Shown one piece after another: positions 32,801-41,406 of a stretch of DNA of 64,000 nucleotides. Source of the stretch: Gordonia phthalatica (GTDB lineage Bacteria > Actinomycetota > Actinomycetes > Mycobacteriales > Mycobacteriaceae); contig NZ_CP011853.1 in the NCBI RefSeq assembly GCF_001305675.1, positions 558,001 to 622,000 of the forward strand. The letters are read 5' to 3'. Below the pieces are notes generated by a model. The model was not told the origin of the DNA. It saw nothing but the letters and a program-made list of their open reading frames with translations, and ran no database searches. The translations under genes and the position numbers were made by a program. Every line of letters starts with the position of its first letter. Position 1 is the first letter of the stretch.

Positions 32801-33457
32801 ATGTCCGAGGCGCTCGACGCCGACGCCGCGGCCAAGCAGGCGCGTACGGCCCAGCGGTCGCGACAGCTGCTCGACGCGGCGGCGCGACTGATGGAGAAGG
32901 CGGGGTCGGAGGCCGTGTCGATGCAGGCGCTCGCCGCCGAGGCCGGTGTCAGCGTCGGTCTGATCTACCGCTACTTCGGCTCCAAGGACGCAGTCCTTCT
33001 CGCGGTGATCACCGACGTCCTCACCCAGTTCGAGGCGCAGGTCCCCGCCGCTATCGCCGAGGCGGGCGACGACCCGGTCCGCCGCGTGGCCGCCGCCTTC
33101 GGCGCCTACTGCCGCGTCATCGACTCACGACGGCACGCGGCCCTGCTGACCTACCGCGAGAGCAACGCGCTCGACGCCGCAGGCCGCAGCCAGATCAAGG
33201 ACCTGGAGCTCGCGACCGTCGAACCGCTGCAGCGAGCCGTCGCCGACGGTATCGCCGACGGCCGACTCGTCGCGAAGCACTCCGAGCTGGTGGCCTACAA
33301 CCTCCTGCTCGTCGCGCACGCATGGGCGCTCAAGCACTGGTACTTCGAGCGGACCCTCGACATCGAGGGCTACATCCGGGCGCAGCTCGCGCTCTCGCTG
33401 CGCGGCCTCGTCGCGCCGGAGTACGCCGCCGAGTACGCGGACCTGCTGGACGGGTAG
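32801..33457 (+). CDS. TetR family regulator of the adjacent acyl-CoA operon
   Basis: A 218-residue TetR protein with HTH at residues about 20-65 (EAVSMQALAAEAGVSVGLIY, then RYFGSKDAVLL) and a ligand pocket domain rich in Tyr, Trp and His (HAWALKHWYFERTL). The ATG at 32801 has AGGGAG upstream; an earlier ATG at 32747 would place the start within an operator. By analogy with fatty-acid repressors it probably senses an acyl-CoA made by the divergent operon; that is inference. A strong hairpin follows the stop. Confidence 0.86.
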   Translation: MSEALDADAAAKQARTAQRSRQLLDAAARLMEKAGSEAVSMQALAAEAGVSVGLIYRYFGSKDAVLLAVITDVLTQFEAQVPAAIAEAGDDPVRRVAAAFGAYCRVIDSRRHAALLTYRESNALDAAGRSQIKDLELATVEPLQRAVADGIADGRLVAKHSELVAYNLLLVAHAWALKHWYFERTLDIEGYIRAQLALSLRGLVAPEYAAEYADLLDG

Positions 33458-33462
33458 AGCGG

Positions 33463-33527
33463 ATCCGCGTAGCTCCCCGTCAGAAGCTGGATTCAGAACC
33501 CGGCTTCTGACGGTGAACCACGCGGAT
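33463..33527. terminator. 65-bp hairpin between convergent genes
   Basis: Two 25-bp arms with three mismatches (the inner CCGTCAGAAGC is perfect) around a 15-nt loop. It separates the TetR gene from the convergent SDR gene and can terminate both. It is unrelated in sequence to the 67-bp repeat. Confidence 0.7.
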
Positions 33528-33538
33528 GCGGAACTCCG

Positions 33539-34300
33539 CTATCCCGTCTTGATGTTGCGGCGCGACGTCGCCTGGTCGCGCGGGCGCACGACGATCTGGT
33601 CCAGGTTCACGTGCGAGGGCCGCGACGCGGCGAAGGAGACGAGCTCGGCGATGTCGTCGGCGACCATCGGGGTCAGCCCCTCGTAGACGGCGTCGGCCTT
33701 GGCGGCGTCGCCGTCGAAGCGGACCAGGGAGAACTCGGTCTCGACCATGCCCGGGCAGATCTCGGTGAGGCGGATCGGCTTGCCGATCAGCTCCAGGCGA
33801 AGGGTGCGGTGCAGGACGCCCTGTGCGTGCTTGGCGGAGGTGTAGCCGGCGCCGTTGTCGTAGGCCTCCAGCGCGGCGGTGGAGGTGATGGTGACGATGA
33901 GGCCGTCGCCGGACGCCTCCAGGTGCGGCAGCAGCGCCTTGGTGACCCGGAGAGTGCCGACGACGTTGGTCTCCCACATCCAGCGCCAGTCCTCGAGGTT
34001 CGCCTCCGAGATCGGGGCCAGCCCCTTGGCGCCGCCCGCGTTGTTCACCAGCACGTGCACTCGGTCCAGAGTGGCGACGAACCGTTCGACGGACGCGGCG
34101 TCGGTGACGTCCAGGTACATGGCGCGACCGCCGATCTCCTGGGCGAGCTCCTCGATCCGGTCGACGCGACGGGCGCCGAGGACCACGCTGTAACCGTCGC
34201 GGGCGAGGCTGCGGGCGGTCGCGGCACCGATGCCCGAACTCGCTCCGGTGACCACCGCGACCTTGCCGTTTCCGCTGACTGAATTCCCGGGTGCGCTCAT
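33539..34300 (-). CDS. Short-chain dehydrogenase/reductase (YdfG-like)
   Basis: A 253-residue SDR. VTGASSGIGAATA is the cofactor motif, GARRVDR indicates NADP preference, NNAGGAKG is the structural motif and YTSAK with TSTAA gives the catalytic residues. The segment PGMVETEFSLVRF is typical of the serine/3-hydroxy acid dehydrogenase (YdfG) group. The ATG at 34300 sits 7 nt after TAAGCT, so it is probably leaderless. It is monocistronic and diverges from the ROK-type regulator. Substrate unknown. Confidence 0.87.
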   Translation of the reverse strand: MSAPGNSVSGNGKVAVVTGASSGIGAATARSLARDGYSVVLGARRVDRIEELAQEIGGRAMYLDVTDAASVERFVATLDRVHVLVNNAGGAKGLAPISEANLEDWRWMWETNVVGTLRVTKALLPHLEASGDGLIVTITSTAALEAYDNGAGYTSAKHAQGVLHRTLRLELIGKPIRLTEICPGMVETEFSLVRFDGDAAKADAVYEGLTPMVADDIAELVSFAASRPSHVNLDQIVVRPRDQATSRRNIKTG

Positions 34301-34383
34301 GAGCTTCAGCTTAGTGGTCCGTCGATCAGTCACCCGGTCGGCCGCAGTGAGCACGGTCACGAACGGCTGATATGTTCGAGCGC

Positions 34384-35517
34384 ATGACCACCGGCGGCGT
34401 CGTTCCCGCGCCACTTCACTTCGGAACCGGTCCGGCCGCCGCTGTTCTGAACGCGATCCGGGTCGGCTCGCCCGCCACGCGAGATCAATTGGTCGCTGAC
34501 ACCGGCCTTTCGGCGGCGACGGTGAACCGCCAGGTCAACGCGTTGCTCGACGCAGGGCTGGTGGTGGAGCGGCCGGACCTGCTGAACCACAGTGGCGTCG
34601 GACGGCCGAAACTTCCGCTGACGCTCGACCGCGACCGGTACTGCGTCGCCGGGATGCACGTCGGCGCTCGGCGGACCGAACTGGTGATCGCCGACATCGG
34701 CGGGCGCACCCTCTACAGCCACGCGATCCGCACCAAGGAACTCACCTCGGCCGATGCGGACACCGCCGTCGGCCGCCTGTGTGATCTCCTCCGCGAGCTC
34801 GCCGACCGCTTCTCCGGGCGTCGTGTCCTGTGGGGTGGAGCGGCGATCGGTGGCGTGGTGGACGACCACACGGGCATCATCGATCACCCCATCCTCCGCT
34901 GGGAAAGGCAGCCGCTCGGACAGCGGCTCCATGCCGCGCTGGAGGTGCCGATCTCGGTCTCCGAGCACGTGCAGGCGATGGCCGCCGCGGAACTGCTGCT
35001 GTCGTCGACCATCACCCGAACCGGGTCGAGCCTGTTCTTCTACGCCCGCGAGACGGTCGGCATGGCGATGATCATCGACGGCGAGGTCCACCAGCCCGCG
35101 CACGGGGCAGGCACCATCGCCGGACTCCCGGTGCGCCCCGGCAGCCTGGATGAGGAGCCGGTCGCCGCCCTGCAGAGCGTCATCGGCACCGCCGCGGGTA
35201 AGGCCGCCGCCGCGCGGCTCGGCGTGGAGCCGTCGGCCGGAATCGTCGCCGACGACCGCGCCCGCATCCTCGGTGAAGCCGTCGCCATGATGCGCGACGT
35301 CCTCAACCCGGATGAAGTGGTGGTGGCCGGCGACGCGTTCTCGTCCCACACGCACGGCCTGGAACCGATCCAGGCGGCGTTCGACGCGGCGACCCGCCTG
35401 CCGCGGCCGCTGGAGATCGTGCCGACGTGCTTCGGCGTGCAAGTGCCCGAGGCGGGGGCGATCGCCGTCGCACTGTCGGCGGTGTACGCGGATCCGCTGG
35501 GGGTCGTGGGGGCGTAG
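34384..35517 (+). CDS. ROK family transcriptional regulator
   Basis: A 377-residue protein. Residues about 20-75 form a winged helix (ATRDQLVADTGLSAATVNRQ), and residues 85-377 form a ROK sugar-kinase-like domain. The Cys-rich zinc motif CxCGxxGC of ROK kinases and repressors is absent, so it is probably a sugar-responsive regulator without kinase activity. The ATG at 34384 is 7 nt after TATGTT. The convergent neighbour is otsB, 4 bp away, so a link with trehalose or glucose supply is possible but unproven. Confidence 0.82.
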   Translation: MTTGGVVPAPLHFGTGPAAAVLNAIRVGSPATRDQLVADTGLSAATVNRQVNALLDAGLVVERPDLLNHSGVGRPKLPLTLDRDRYCVAGMHVGARRTELVIADIGGRTLYSHAIRTKELTSADADTAVGRLCDLLRELADRFSGRRVLWGGAAIGGVVDDHTGIIDHPILRWERQPLGQRLHAALEVPISVSEHVQAMAAAELLLSSTITRTGSSLFFYARETVGMAMIIDGEVHQPAHGAGTIAGLPVRPGSLDEEPVAALQSVIGTAAGKAAAARLGVEPSAGIVADDRARILGEAVAMMRDVLNPDEVVVAGDAFSSHTHGLEPIQAAFDAATRLPRPLEIVPTCFGVQVPEAGAIAVALSAVYADPLGVVGA

Positions 35518-35521
35518 CGTC

Positions 35522-36286
35522 CTAGCCGCGCAGCCGGGCGATCAGCTCCAGCACCGCGGCCACGCCGTCGGTGTCGGCGACCCGGTACGGCGCGGCGGTC
35601 TCGCCACCGCCGACCTTCACGCCGACATCGCCGTCGCGCAGGTGCGCGAAGGCCTTCTCGTCGGTGACGTCGTCGCCGATGTAGAAGACGGCGTCGACGC
35701 CCATCGCGGTGCGGAGTCGGTCGAGCGCATGCCCCTTGCTGGTCTCGATGACGGCCAATTCGATGACCATCTTCCCGTTCGTCACGTGTACGCCGTCCCA
35801 GCTCGCCGGACCCGCCTGCGCGAGTTCCAGGGCGCCGACGGCGTCCTCATGCGACGCCATCCGGGTGTGCAGGGTGACGCTGGCCGGTTTGCGTTCCACC
35901 GACGTGCCGGGGAACTGCGCGCTGATCTCGGTGAACTCCGCGACGATCCGCGCCAACAGGTCCTCCTGCGCGGGACTGATCGCGGTCTCGAATCCGTCGG
36001 CGAACTCGGCGCCGTGACTGCCGACCAGGGTGAGGTCGGCGCTCGCGCCCGACAGGGACTGCAGGTCGACGCGGGCGCGACCGGAGATCAGCGCGGCATG
36101 CGTCTGCGGTGCGACGGCGGCGGCCTCGAGAGCGGCCATCGACCGCGGGTTGGGCCGGGCGTCCTCGGGACGGGACACGATCGGCGACACGCAGCCGTCG
36201 AAGTCGGACGCGACGAGGACGCTGGGGCGCGAGGCGAAGGCGTCGAGCGCCGCGACCAGCGCGTCGTCGAGCACGATCTCGCTCAT
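35522..36286 (-). CDS. otsB: Trehalose-6-phosphate phosphatase
   Basis: A 254-residue HAD-family phosphatase that dephosphorylates trehalose 6-phosphate. The nucleophile motif is SDFDGCVSPI, the Ser/Thr motif is LISGRARVDLQ, the cap segment is LVGSHGAEF and the last motif is YIGDDVTDEKAF. The ATG at 36286 overlaps the otsA stop (ATGA), so synthase and phosphatase are coupled and made in balance. Trehalose serves as osmoprotectant and as precursor of trehalose mycolates in this order. Confidence 0.93.
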   Translation of the reverse strand: MSEIVLDDALVAALDAFASRPSVLVASDFDGCVSPIVSRPEDARPNPRSMAALEAAAVAPQTHAALISGRARVDLQSLSGASADLTLVGSHGAEFADGFETAISPAQEDLLARIVAEFTEISAQFPGTSVERKPASVTLHTRMASHEDAVGALELAQAGPASWDGVHVTNGKMVIELAVIETSKGHALDRLRTAMGVDAVFYIGDDVTDEKAFAHLRDGDVGVKVGGGETAAPYRVADTDGVAAVLELIARLRG

Positions 36287-37713
36287 CGCTTGCCCGCGAG
36301 GGTGTCCAGGAAACTCTGCGCCCACTGGTCGACGTCGTTGGTCATCACCTGGTCGTGCAGCGCCTGCATGCGCTTGCCGCGCACGTCGGCGGGATCGGTG
36401 GCGGCCGCCTCGATCGCGTCGTCGACGCTGCGCTCGTCGTACGGGTTCATCAGGTAGGCCTCGGTGAGTTCGGCGGCGGCGCCGGTGAACTCGCTGAGGA
36501 CGAGGGCTCCGCCGAGGTCGTCGCGCGAGGCGATGTACTCCTTGGCGACCAGGTTCATACCGTCGCGCAGCGGGGTCACCAGGCACACGTCGGCGGCCCG
36601 GAAGTAGGCGAGCAGCTCGTCGCGGGGGACCGGCTTGAGCAGGTAGCGGATCGGCGGGTGATCGACGGTCCCGTAGGTGCCGTTGATGTGGCCGACGGTC
36701 TGCTCGATCCGGTTGCGGATGTCGATGTAGCTGTCGACGCGCTCGCGGCTCGGGCTGGCGAGCTGCACCAGCACGGTCTTGGCGGGGTCGAGACGACCGT
36801 CCGCGAAGAGGCGTTCCAGGCCGGCGAGTCGGACGTCGATGCCCTTGGTGTAGTCGAGGCGGTCGACGCCCAGCATCAGGACGTCGGGGTCGCCGAGCTC
36901 CGCGCGGATCCGCGCCGCCCGATCGCCGGTGGCCGCCGCGTTGGCGGCGACGGTCGCGGAGTCGATGGAGATCGGGAACGAGCCGACCTTCACGACGCGA
37001 CCCTCGTAGTCGATGGTGCCGTACCCGTCGCGGACGCCGACACCGTCACGGGAGGCGTCGACGTGGAGGAAGCGTCGCACCAGCGACTGGAAGTTCTCGG
37101 CACCGCCCGGCAGGTGGAAGCCGAGGAGGTCGGCGCCCATCATGCCCTCGAGGATCTCAGTGCGCCACGGGAGTTGACTGAACAGTTCCCGGGGTGGAAA
37201 GGGGATGTGCAGGAAGAAGCCGATGGACAGATCGGGGCGGAGCTCGCGGAGCATCGCGGGCACCAGTTGCAGCTGGTAGTCCTGCACCCAGACCGTCGCG
37301 CCCTCGGCGGCCGCCCGCGACGCCTCCTCGGCGAAGCGGCGGTTCACCGTGACATAGGTGTCCCACCAGTCGTGGCGGTACTCCGGCTTCACGAGCACGT
37401 CGTGATAGAGCGGCCACAGGGTGGCGTTGGAGAAGCCCTCGTAGTAGTCGGCGATCTCCTGGCCGCTCAGCGGAACGGCGTGGATGTCGATGCCGTCGAC
37501 GGTCGGATTCTCATCCGAGTCGGGGATGCCCGACCACCCCACCCACGCACCGCTGCGGGTGGCGAGGGTGGGGGTCAGAGCGGTGACCAGCCCGCCGGGC
37601 GCGCGCTTCCAGACGGTGGAGCCGTCGGGGAGAGTCCGCTTGTCGACGGGGAGTCGATTTGCGACGACGACGAAACTCGCACCCGTCGCAGGGTGCCCTT
37701 CGGGCGAGGTCAT
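36283..37713 (-). CDS. otsA: Trehalose-6-phosphate synthase
   Basis: A 476-residue GT20 retaining glycosyltransferase that joins UDP- or ADP-glucose to glucose 6-phosphate. Motifs are VVVANRLPV, RAPGGLVTALTP, the WVQDYQLQLVP segment, HIPFPPRELF, and GVDRLDYTKGID. The ATG at 37713 follows the small 54-residue gene by 3 bp. A stop-start overlap joins it to otsB. Together the pair makes trehalose through the OtsAB route. Confidence 0.95.
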   Translation of the reverse strand: MTSPEGHPATGASFVVVANRLPVDKRTLPDGSTVWKRAPGGLVTALTPTLATRSGAWVGWSGIPDSDENPTVDGIDIHAVPLSGQEIADYYEGFSNATLWPLYHDVLVKPEYRHDWWDTYVTVNRRFAEEASRAAAEGATVWVQDYQLQLVPAMLRELRPDLSIGFFLHIPFPPRELFSQLPWRTEILEGMMGADLLGFHLPGGAENFQSLVRRFLHVDASRDGVGVRDGYGTIDYEGRVVKVGSFPISIDSATVAANAAATGDRAARIRAELGDPDVLMLGVDRLDYTKGIDVRLAGLERLFADGRLDPAKTVLVQLASPSRERVDSYIDIRNRIEQTVGHINGTYGTVDHPPIRYLLKPVPRDELLAYFRAADVCLVTPLRDGMNLVAKEYIASRDDLGGALVLSEFTGAAAELTEAYLMNPYDERSVDDAIEAAATDPADVRGKRMQALHDQVMTNDVDQWAQSFLDTLAGKR

Positions 37714-37716
37714 GTC

Positions 37717-37881
37717 TCAGGCGGTCTCGCCGGGGGTGATGCCCAGCATGGAGAAGAGCATCCGGCACTCGTCGGCGTCGGTCGCATATGCGGCCACCAC
37801 GCGGCGGGCCTGATGGGCGGTCTCGTCGGCTACCGGCTCCAGCTCGTCGTCTTCGGCGATGTCGGTCGTCTTTGCTGCCAT
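37717..37881 (-). CDS. Small conserved-looking protein upstream of otsA (54 aa)
   Basis: A 54-residue reading frame beginning MAAKTTDIAEDDELEPVADE and ending MLGITPGETA, with a helical centre AHQARRVVAAYATDADECRM. The stop is 3 bp before the otsA ATG, so it is in the same transcript. Similar small proteins of the form VVAAYATDADECR...MLGL accompany actinobacterial genes, as far as I recall, but the function is unknown. It is too short for an automatic 60-residue cutoff. Its strand, spacing and codon use fit its neighbours. Confidence 0.72.
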   Translation of the reverse strand: MAAKTTDIAEDDELEPVADETAHQARRVVAAYATDADECRMLFSMLGITPGETA

Positions 37882-37949
37882 GCCGGGGATTCTACCTGAG
37901 GGAAACGGGTGCTTCGCGCCGCGTGCCGCTCATCGGGACCGCGGTCCGA

Positions 37950-38744
37950 TTAGGCGTGACGAGCGGCGTTCGCGACGATCGCATCGCGCACGAACTGCGC
38001 CAGTCCAGGCTCCAGTTCCTCGTACGTCGCGGTGAACCGCGGGTCGCTCACGTACATCTCTCCGAGGCACGTGTGGAACTCGTGACTGCAGTCGTAGAAG
38101 CGGTCGTTGATCTGCCGTCGAGCCTGCTCGGCGGCGTCCATCGCCGCCTCGCTCGTCGCCGGTTCGCCCGAGCGCTTGGCGGCGACGAAGGCGGCGTTGA
38201 TCGCGTCGGTCTCCTCCTTCACCGCCTGCCAGTCGGCCTTGGTGAACTTCGCCGTCCGGCGAGCGGACTGCTTCCACGCGTCGGTCTGGCCCCAGCGGTC
38301 CTGCGCCTCGGTCTGGTACTCGTCCTTGAAGCCGTCGCCGAAGATCTCGCGCATCTCGGCGTCGGTGACGGGCTGCTGATTCATTTCTCTCTCCATCGCG
38401 TTGTCGATGGCTGCGACGAGCTCGGTCAGCTCGCCCAGCCTGGACATGACGGCGTCGCGCTGGCGGCGGAGGTGGGCGATCGGGTCGTCGTCTCCGTCGA
38501 GCAGTGCGGCGATCTCCTCCAGCGGCATCTTGAGCCGCAGGTAGACGACGATGCGCTGCAGGCGAGCGACGTCCGCCTCGGTGTAGAGGCGGTAGCCCGC
38601 ATGCGTGCGCTCCGTCGGCGACAGCAGTCCGATCTGGTCGTAGTGGTGCAGCGTTCGCACCGTGACCCCGGTCAGATCGGCGAGCCTGCCCACCGTCCAG
38701 GTGGAGCCGGCTCGCTTGCTGTTCGCGTCGTTCGTCACCGTCAT
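37950..38744 (-). CDS. MerR family regulator with TipAS-like drug-sensing domain
   Basis: A 264-residue protein. Residues about 15-85 are a MerR winged helix (WTVGRLADLTGVTVRTLHHY, then RTHAGYRLYTEADVARLQRI), followed by a coiled coil and a TipAS-type antibiotic-recognition domain (residues about 130-255, with EIFGDGFKDEYQTEAQDRWG). TipA-like proteins bind thiopeptides or other drugs and activate transcription. The ATG overlaps the ThrE stop by ATGA, so regulator and exporter-like membrane protein are cotranscribed. That pairing hints that the exporter might be induced by the ligand, which is inference. Confidence 0.88.
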   Translation of the reverse strand: MTVTNDANSKRAGSTWTVGRLADLTGVTVRTLHHYDQIGLLSPTERTHAGYRLYTEADVARLQRIVVYLRLKMPLEEIAALLDGDDDPIAHLRRQRDAVMSRLGELTELVAAIDNAMEREMNQQPVTDAEMREIFGDGFKDEYQTEAQDRWGQTDAWKQSARRTAKFTKADWQAVKEETDAINAAFVAAKRSGEPATSEAAMDAAEQARRQINDRFYDCSHEFHTCLGEMYVSDPRFTATYEELEPGLAQFVRDAIVANAARHA

Positions 38745-40210
38745 GTCCTCCAGCGTGGAGGCTTACGTCGCGTGAGGGTCAAGCCCTCGAGCCGATTCTC
38801 TATCCGCGGAATCCGCGGGCGGATCAATGCGGCCGGGAGAGTGGGGCGTTTCAGGGTGCGGGCGATGAACTCGCCCAGGGTCACGCCCGCCGCGATGGAG
38901 CATCCGACGGTGATGGCCGTCGCGAGCTCTCGGAAGCCGGGGATCGTCTGCTCGCTCATCACCCCGTACAACCCCCGGTACATCGCGAGGCCGGGCAGCA
39001 GCGGAGTGATGCCCGCGATGGCCACGACGAGCGGCGGCACCAGGGCGCGACGAGCGGCGAGACCACCGAGCAGGCCGACGAGGACGGCGGCGAGCGCACT
39101 GGACACGATCGGGCCGACCGCCGTGAACGACAGCCCGCTGATCACCCCGGTGCCGAGCATGCCGGCACCGAGAGCGACGGGGATGGCGCGTCGTTCCGCG
39201 TAGCTCGCGGCCGCGAATCCGCCCGCGGCGAGGGCGCCGCCCACCAGGCTGGGCACCGGGTTGGTGGGCCCGAACGGGGAGGCGGTGCCCAGTCCGGGGA
39301 GGATCACGCCCATCGTCTCCACCAACCGGATCGCGAGGCCGACGCCGGCCAGGATGCCGCCGGTCATCAGGACCACTTCGGAGAATCGCGCGGTGCCGGT
39401 GATCGGCGCTCCGGTGATCGCGTCCTGAACCGAGCCGACCAGGGACAGTCCGGACAGCAGCACGACGATGCCCGCGGCCACGATCTGCGACGGCGCGAAG
39501 TCGAGGTCGAGGGGTTCTCGCCAGTGATAGAGCGTGGCGGCGGGCAGCACCGCGATGAATCCGCCGAGCATCTGCTGGAAGAAGATCGGCGTGCCGATGC
39601 GGGCGAGGCGGCGGTTCCCGGCGACGATCACCATCGTCGTCACGAACGACGTGGCGCCGACGAGCGTGCCACCGCCCAGGAGGATCGAGATGCCGAGCGC
39701 CATGACGCCCCACGCCAGGTTCGCGAGCCAGTACGGGTACGGGTGCGGCGCGCTGGTGATGCCGTCGACGATCCGGTGCGCGGTGCCCGGTGTGATGGCC
39801 AGCTGCCGGATGCGGCGCACGAGCCGGTCGACGTGCGCGAGACGGGTGAAGTCGAGGGAGCGGTAGTGGACGGTCCGGACGGTGGTGACCGGCGGCAGCG
39901 TCGGACCGCGCCGTGCGCTGACGAGGATGGTGTTGAACGTGACGTCCACTTCGATGTCGTCGAGACCGTAGATGCCTGCGACGAACTCGATCTGACTGCG
40001 GGTGTCGATGGCACCGGTCCCCGAGTCGAGGAGGACCGCGCCGATGCGAGCCGCGAGATCGAGGACTTCCGTGATGGCGGCCTCGTCGTCCAGCGGGATC
40101 GGTTTGCGCGGTGCGACGACGATGCTGCCCGGCTCGATCGTGTCGATCGTGGCCGTCGCGTCGCCCAGCACCTTGCCCAGTCCGCGCTGGAACACCGACT
40201 TCAGTCGCAC
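38741..40210 (-). CDS. thrE: ThrE-family threonine/serine exporter
   Basis: A 489-residue membrane protein, the same length as Corynebacterium glutamicum ThrE as I recall it. The N-terminal domain (residues about 40-150, AARIGAVLLDSGTGAIDTRS) is the amphipathic hydrolase-like part of the ThrE family. The rest contains about ten membrane helices (for example WLANLAWGVMALGISILLGG). ThrE exports threonine and serine by proton antiport. It is translationally coupled to the downstream TipA-like regulator. The 5' flank is 179 bp from tRNA-Thr, a coincidence worth noting only lightly. Confidence 0.88.
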   Translation of the reverse strand: MRLKSVFQRGLGKVLGDATATIDTIEPGSIVVAPRKPIPLDDEAAITEVLDLAARIGAVLLDSGTGAIDTRSQIEFVAGIYGLDDIEVDVTFNTILVSARRGPTLPPVTTVRTVHYRSLDFTRLAHVDRLVRRIRQLAITPGTAHRIVDGITSAPHPYPYWLANLAWGVMALGISILLGGGTLVGATSFVTTMVIVAGNRRLARIGTPIFFQQMLGGFIAVLPAATLYHWREPLDLDFAPSQIVAAGIVVLLSGLSLVGSVQDAITGAPITGTARFSEVVLMTGGILAGVGLAIRLVETMGVILPGLGTASPFGPTNPVPSLVGGALAAGGFAAASYAERRAIPVALGAGMLGTGVISGLSFTAVGPIVSSALAAVLVGLLGGLAARRALVPPLVVAIAGITPLLPGLAMYRGLYGVMSEQTIPGFRELATAITVGCSIAAGVTLGEFIARTLKRPTLPAALIRPRIPRIENRLEGLTLTRRKPPRWRT

Positions 40211-40389
40211 CCCTGCCTCCTCACAGGATTCTCGCGGGAATCCGCCCCGGGTGAGGGGCCGCCGCTGTCGATTTTCGCATCCGAGTCACCGGCCCGCAGG
40301 GATCTCCCGCACCGGTTCCCGAGGGAAGTCGTCGCGCCGACACGGGGCGTTACGGGTCCCGAGTGTGACCCTATATACTTCCGCGGCAG

Positions 40390-40461
40390 GCCTCCTTAGC
40401 TCAGTGGTAGAGCACCGCTCTTGTAAAGCGAAGGTCGTCGGTTCAATCCCGACAGGGGGCT
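40390..40461 (+). tRNA. tRNA-Thr (anticodon TGT)
   Basis: A 72-nt cloverleaf. The acceptor stem GCCTCCT pairs with AGGGGGC, the D stem is GCTC/GAGC, the anticodon loop is CTTGTAA (anticodon TGT) and the T stem is GTCGG/CCGAC with TTCAATC. CCA follows in the DNA (40462-40464). A C-A mismatch closes the anticodon stem. The -10 TATATA lies at 40372-40377. The 3' end abuts the Abi-like pseudogene. Confidence 0.95.
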
Positions 40462-40473
40462 CCACAGAGGGAT

Positions 40474-41193
40474 CTACGCACCTTCGCGTCCGGTGCGTAG
40501 ATTGCGGGGATCCTGTGCGACTACCGCTCGCACCCGGCTGTTCGCCATCGCCCAGCTCGGAGCTTCTGAGTCGATCGTCGACAGGACTGCGAGCAGGTCC
40601 TTCAGCCTGTTCGACGCATCGACTTCGAGTAGGTTCTCGTGGTGCGAAACTCGGTTTCTGACCCGACGGAGGCGGTCCAGCCTCGTCCCGACGAAGCGCC
40701 TGCCGGATGTTCCCCCGTGTGCCTTCGGGAACGCGCGGTGCAATGCCTCCGCCCAGATCTGCTCCACGGAACTCGGGTCCGGTGTTGCGGTGAACCCCAG
40801 CAAGGTCGACCAGTTGCCGAAGGTCAGTTGAGAGATCACATCGTCGTGGGTCACCGCCTCACCGTGTCTCGGATGGTGGCGACCTCGCCTCCGAGCTTCG
40901 GAACGTGCTCTCTTGCGTGCGTCTCAGAGCGCTTTGCTGAGCAGTAGGTAGAGGGGCTCCGCGGCGTTGCCCTCCAGTGCACACCTGGAGGGCAGGCCCT
41001 GCGCCGCATTCCACTCGGAGAGCTCTCGATCCATCGAGTTTCGGACGATGATCTCCAGGTGAGACAGCGGGGCGTGGAGTGCGCCCGCCAGTTCGGTGTT
41101 CCATCGGTAGAGCGCGACGGCACCGTCGATGTCGTCGCCCATGGATTCGAGGTACGGCGTCAGACGGGCAATACCGAGATAACGCTCAATCAT
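40474..41193 (-). pseudogene. Abi-like (Abi_2 / HEPN) abortive-infection gene broken by one in-frame stop
   Basis: Two pieces lie in the same frame. The 5' piece (41193 to 40927) opens MIERYLGIARLTPYLESMGD and has the Abi-like YRWNTELAGALHAPLSHLEI, then RNSMDREL. The 3' piece (40921 to 40474) contains VTHDDVISQLTFGNW and RVRNRVSHHENLL, a HEPN-type RxxxxxH active-site motif. They are separated by one TGA (40924-40926) after LLLSKAL; reading through gives DARKRARSEARRR, which fits the family. A CGA to TGA change would explain it. Abi_2 proteins are RNases or toxins acting on phage infection. It lies directly beside tRNA-Thr, a typical integration point. Confidence 0.8.
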
Positions 41194-41269
41194 GTATATA
41201 TCGGTCACGCGAACGATGGTAAAATAACGGCATCGAGTAGCGGCTTGGACGCTACGATTCGATTTCGGA

Positions 41270-41295
41270 AGGCCCGCTCCCCGGAGCGGGCCTTC
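41270..41295 (+). terminator. Orphan intrinsic terminator-like hairpin upstream of the NirK-like gene
   Basis: An 11-bp perfect stem (AAGGCCCGCTC and complement) with a CCCG loop, followed by CTTGT. It lies in a divergent gap, 111 bp before the GTG of the copper protein and 76 bp from the Abi start. TAAAAT at 41219-41224 could start a short transcript that ends here. Attenuation or a small RNA are both possible. Confidence 0.55.
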
Positions 41296-41406
41296 TTGTC
41301 GACTGGCGGTGGTCTCCCAGGAGGTGCATCGCAGGGTGGCGTCTCCGCGACGTGATCCCCGTCGCCACTCGACCTTTTCGAGTAATCCCCTCCTTAATAT
41401 CGGGGT

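Noticed and set aside
40924..40926. TGA as selenocysteine in the Abi-like gene
   Set aside because: The residue expected from the frame is Arg, there is no sign of a selenocysteine insertion element and the family does not use it.
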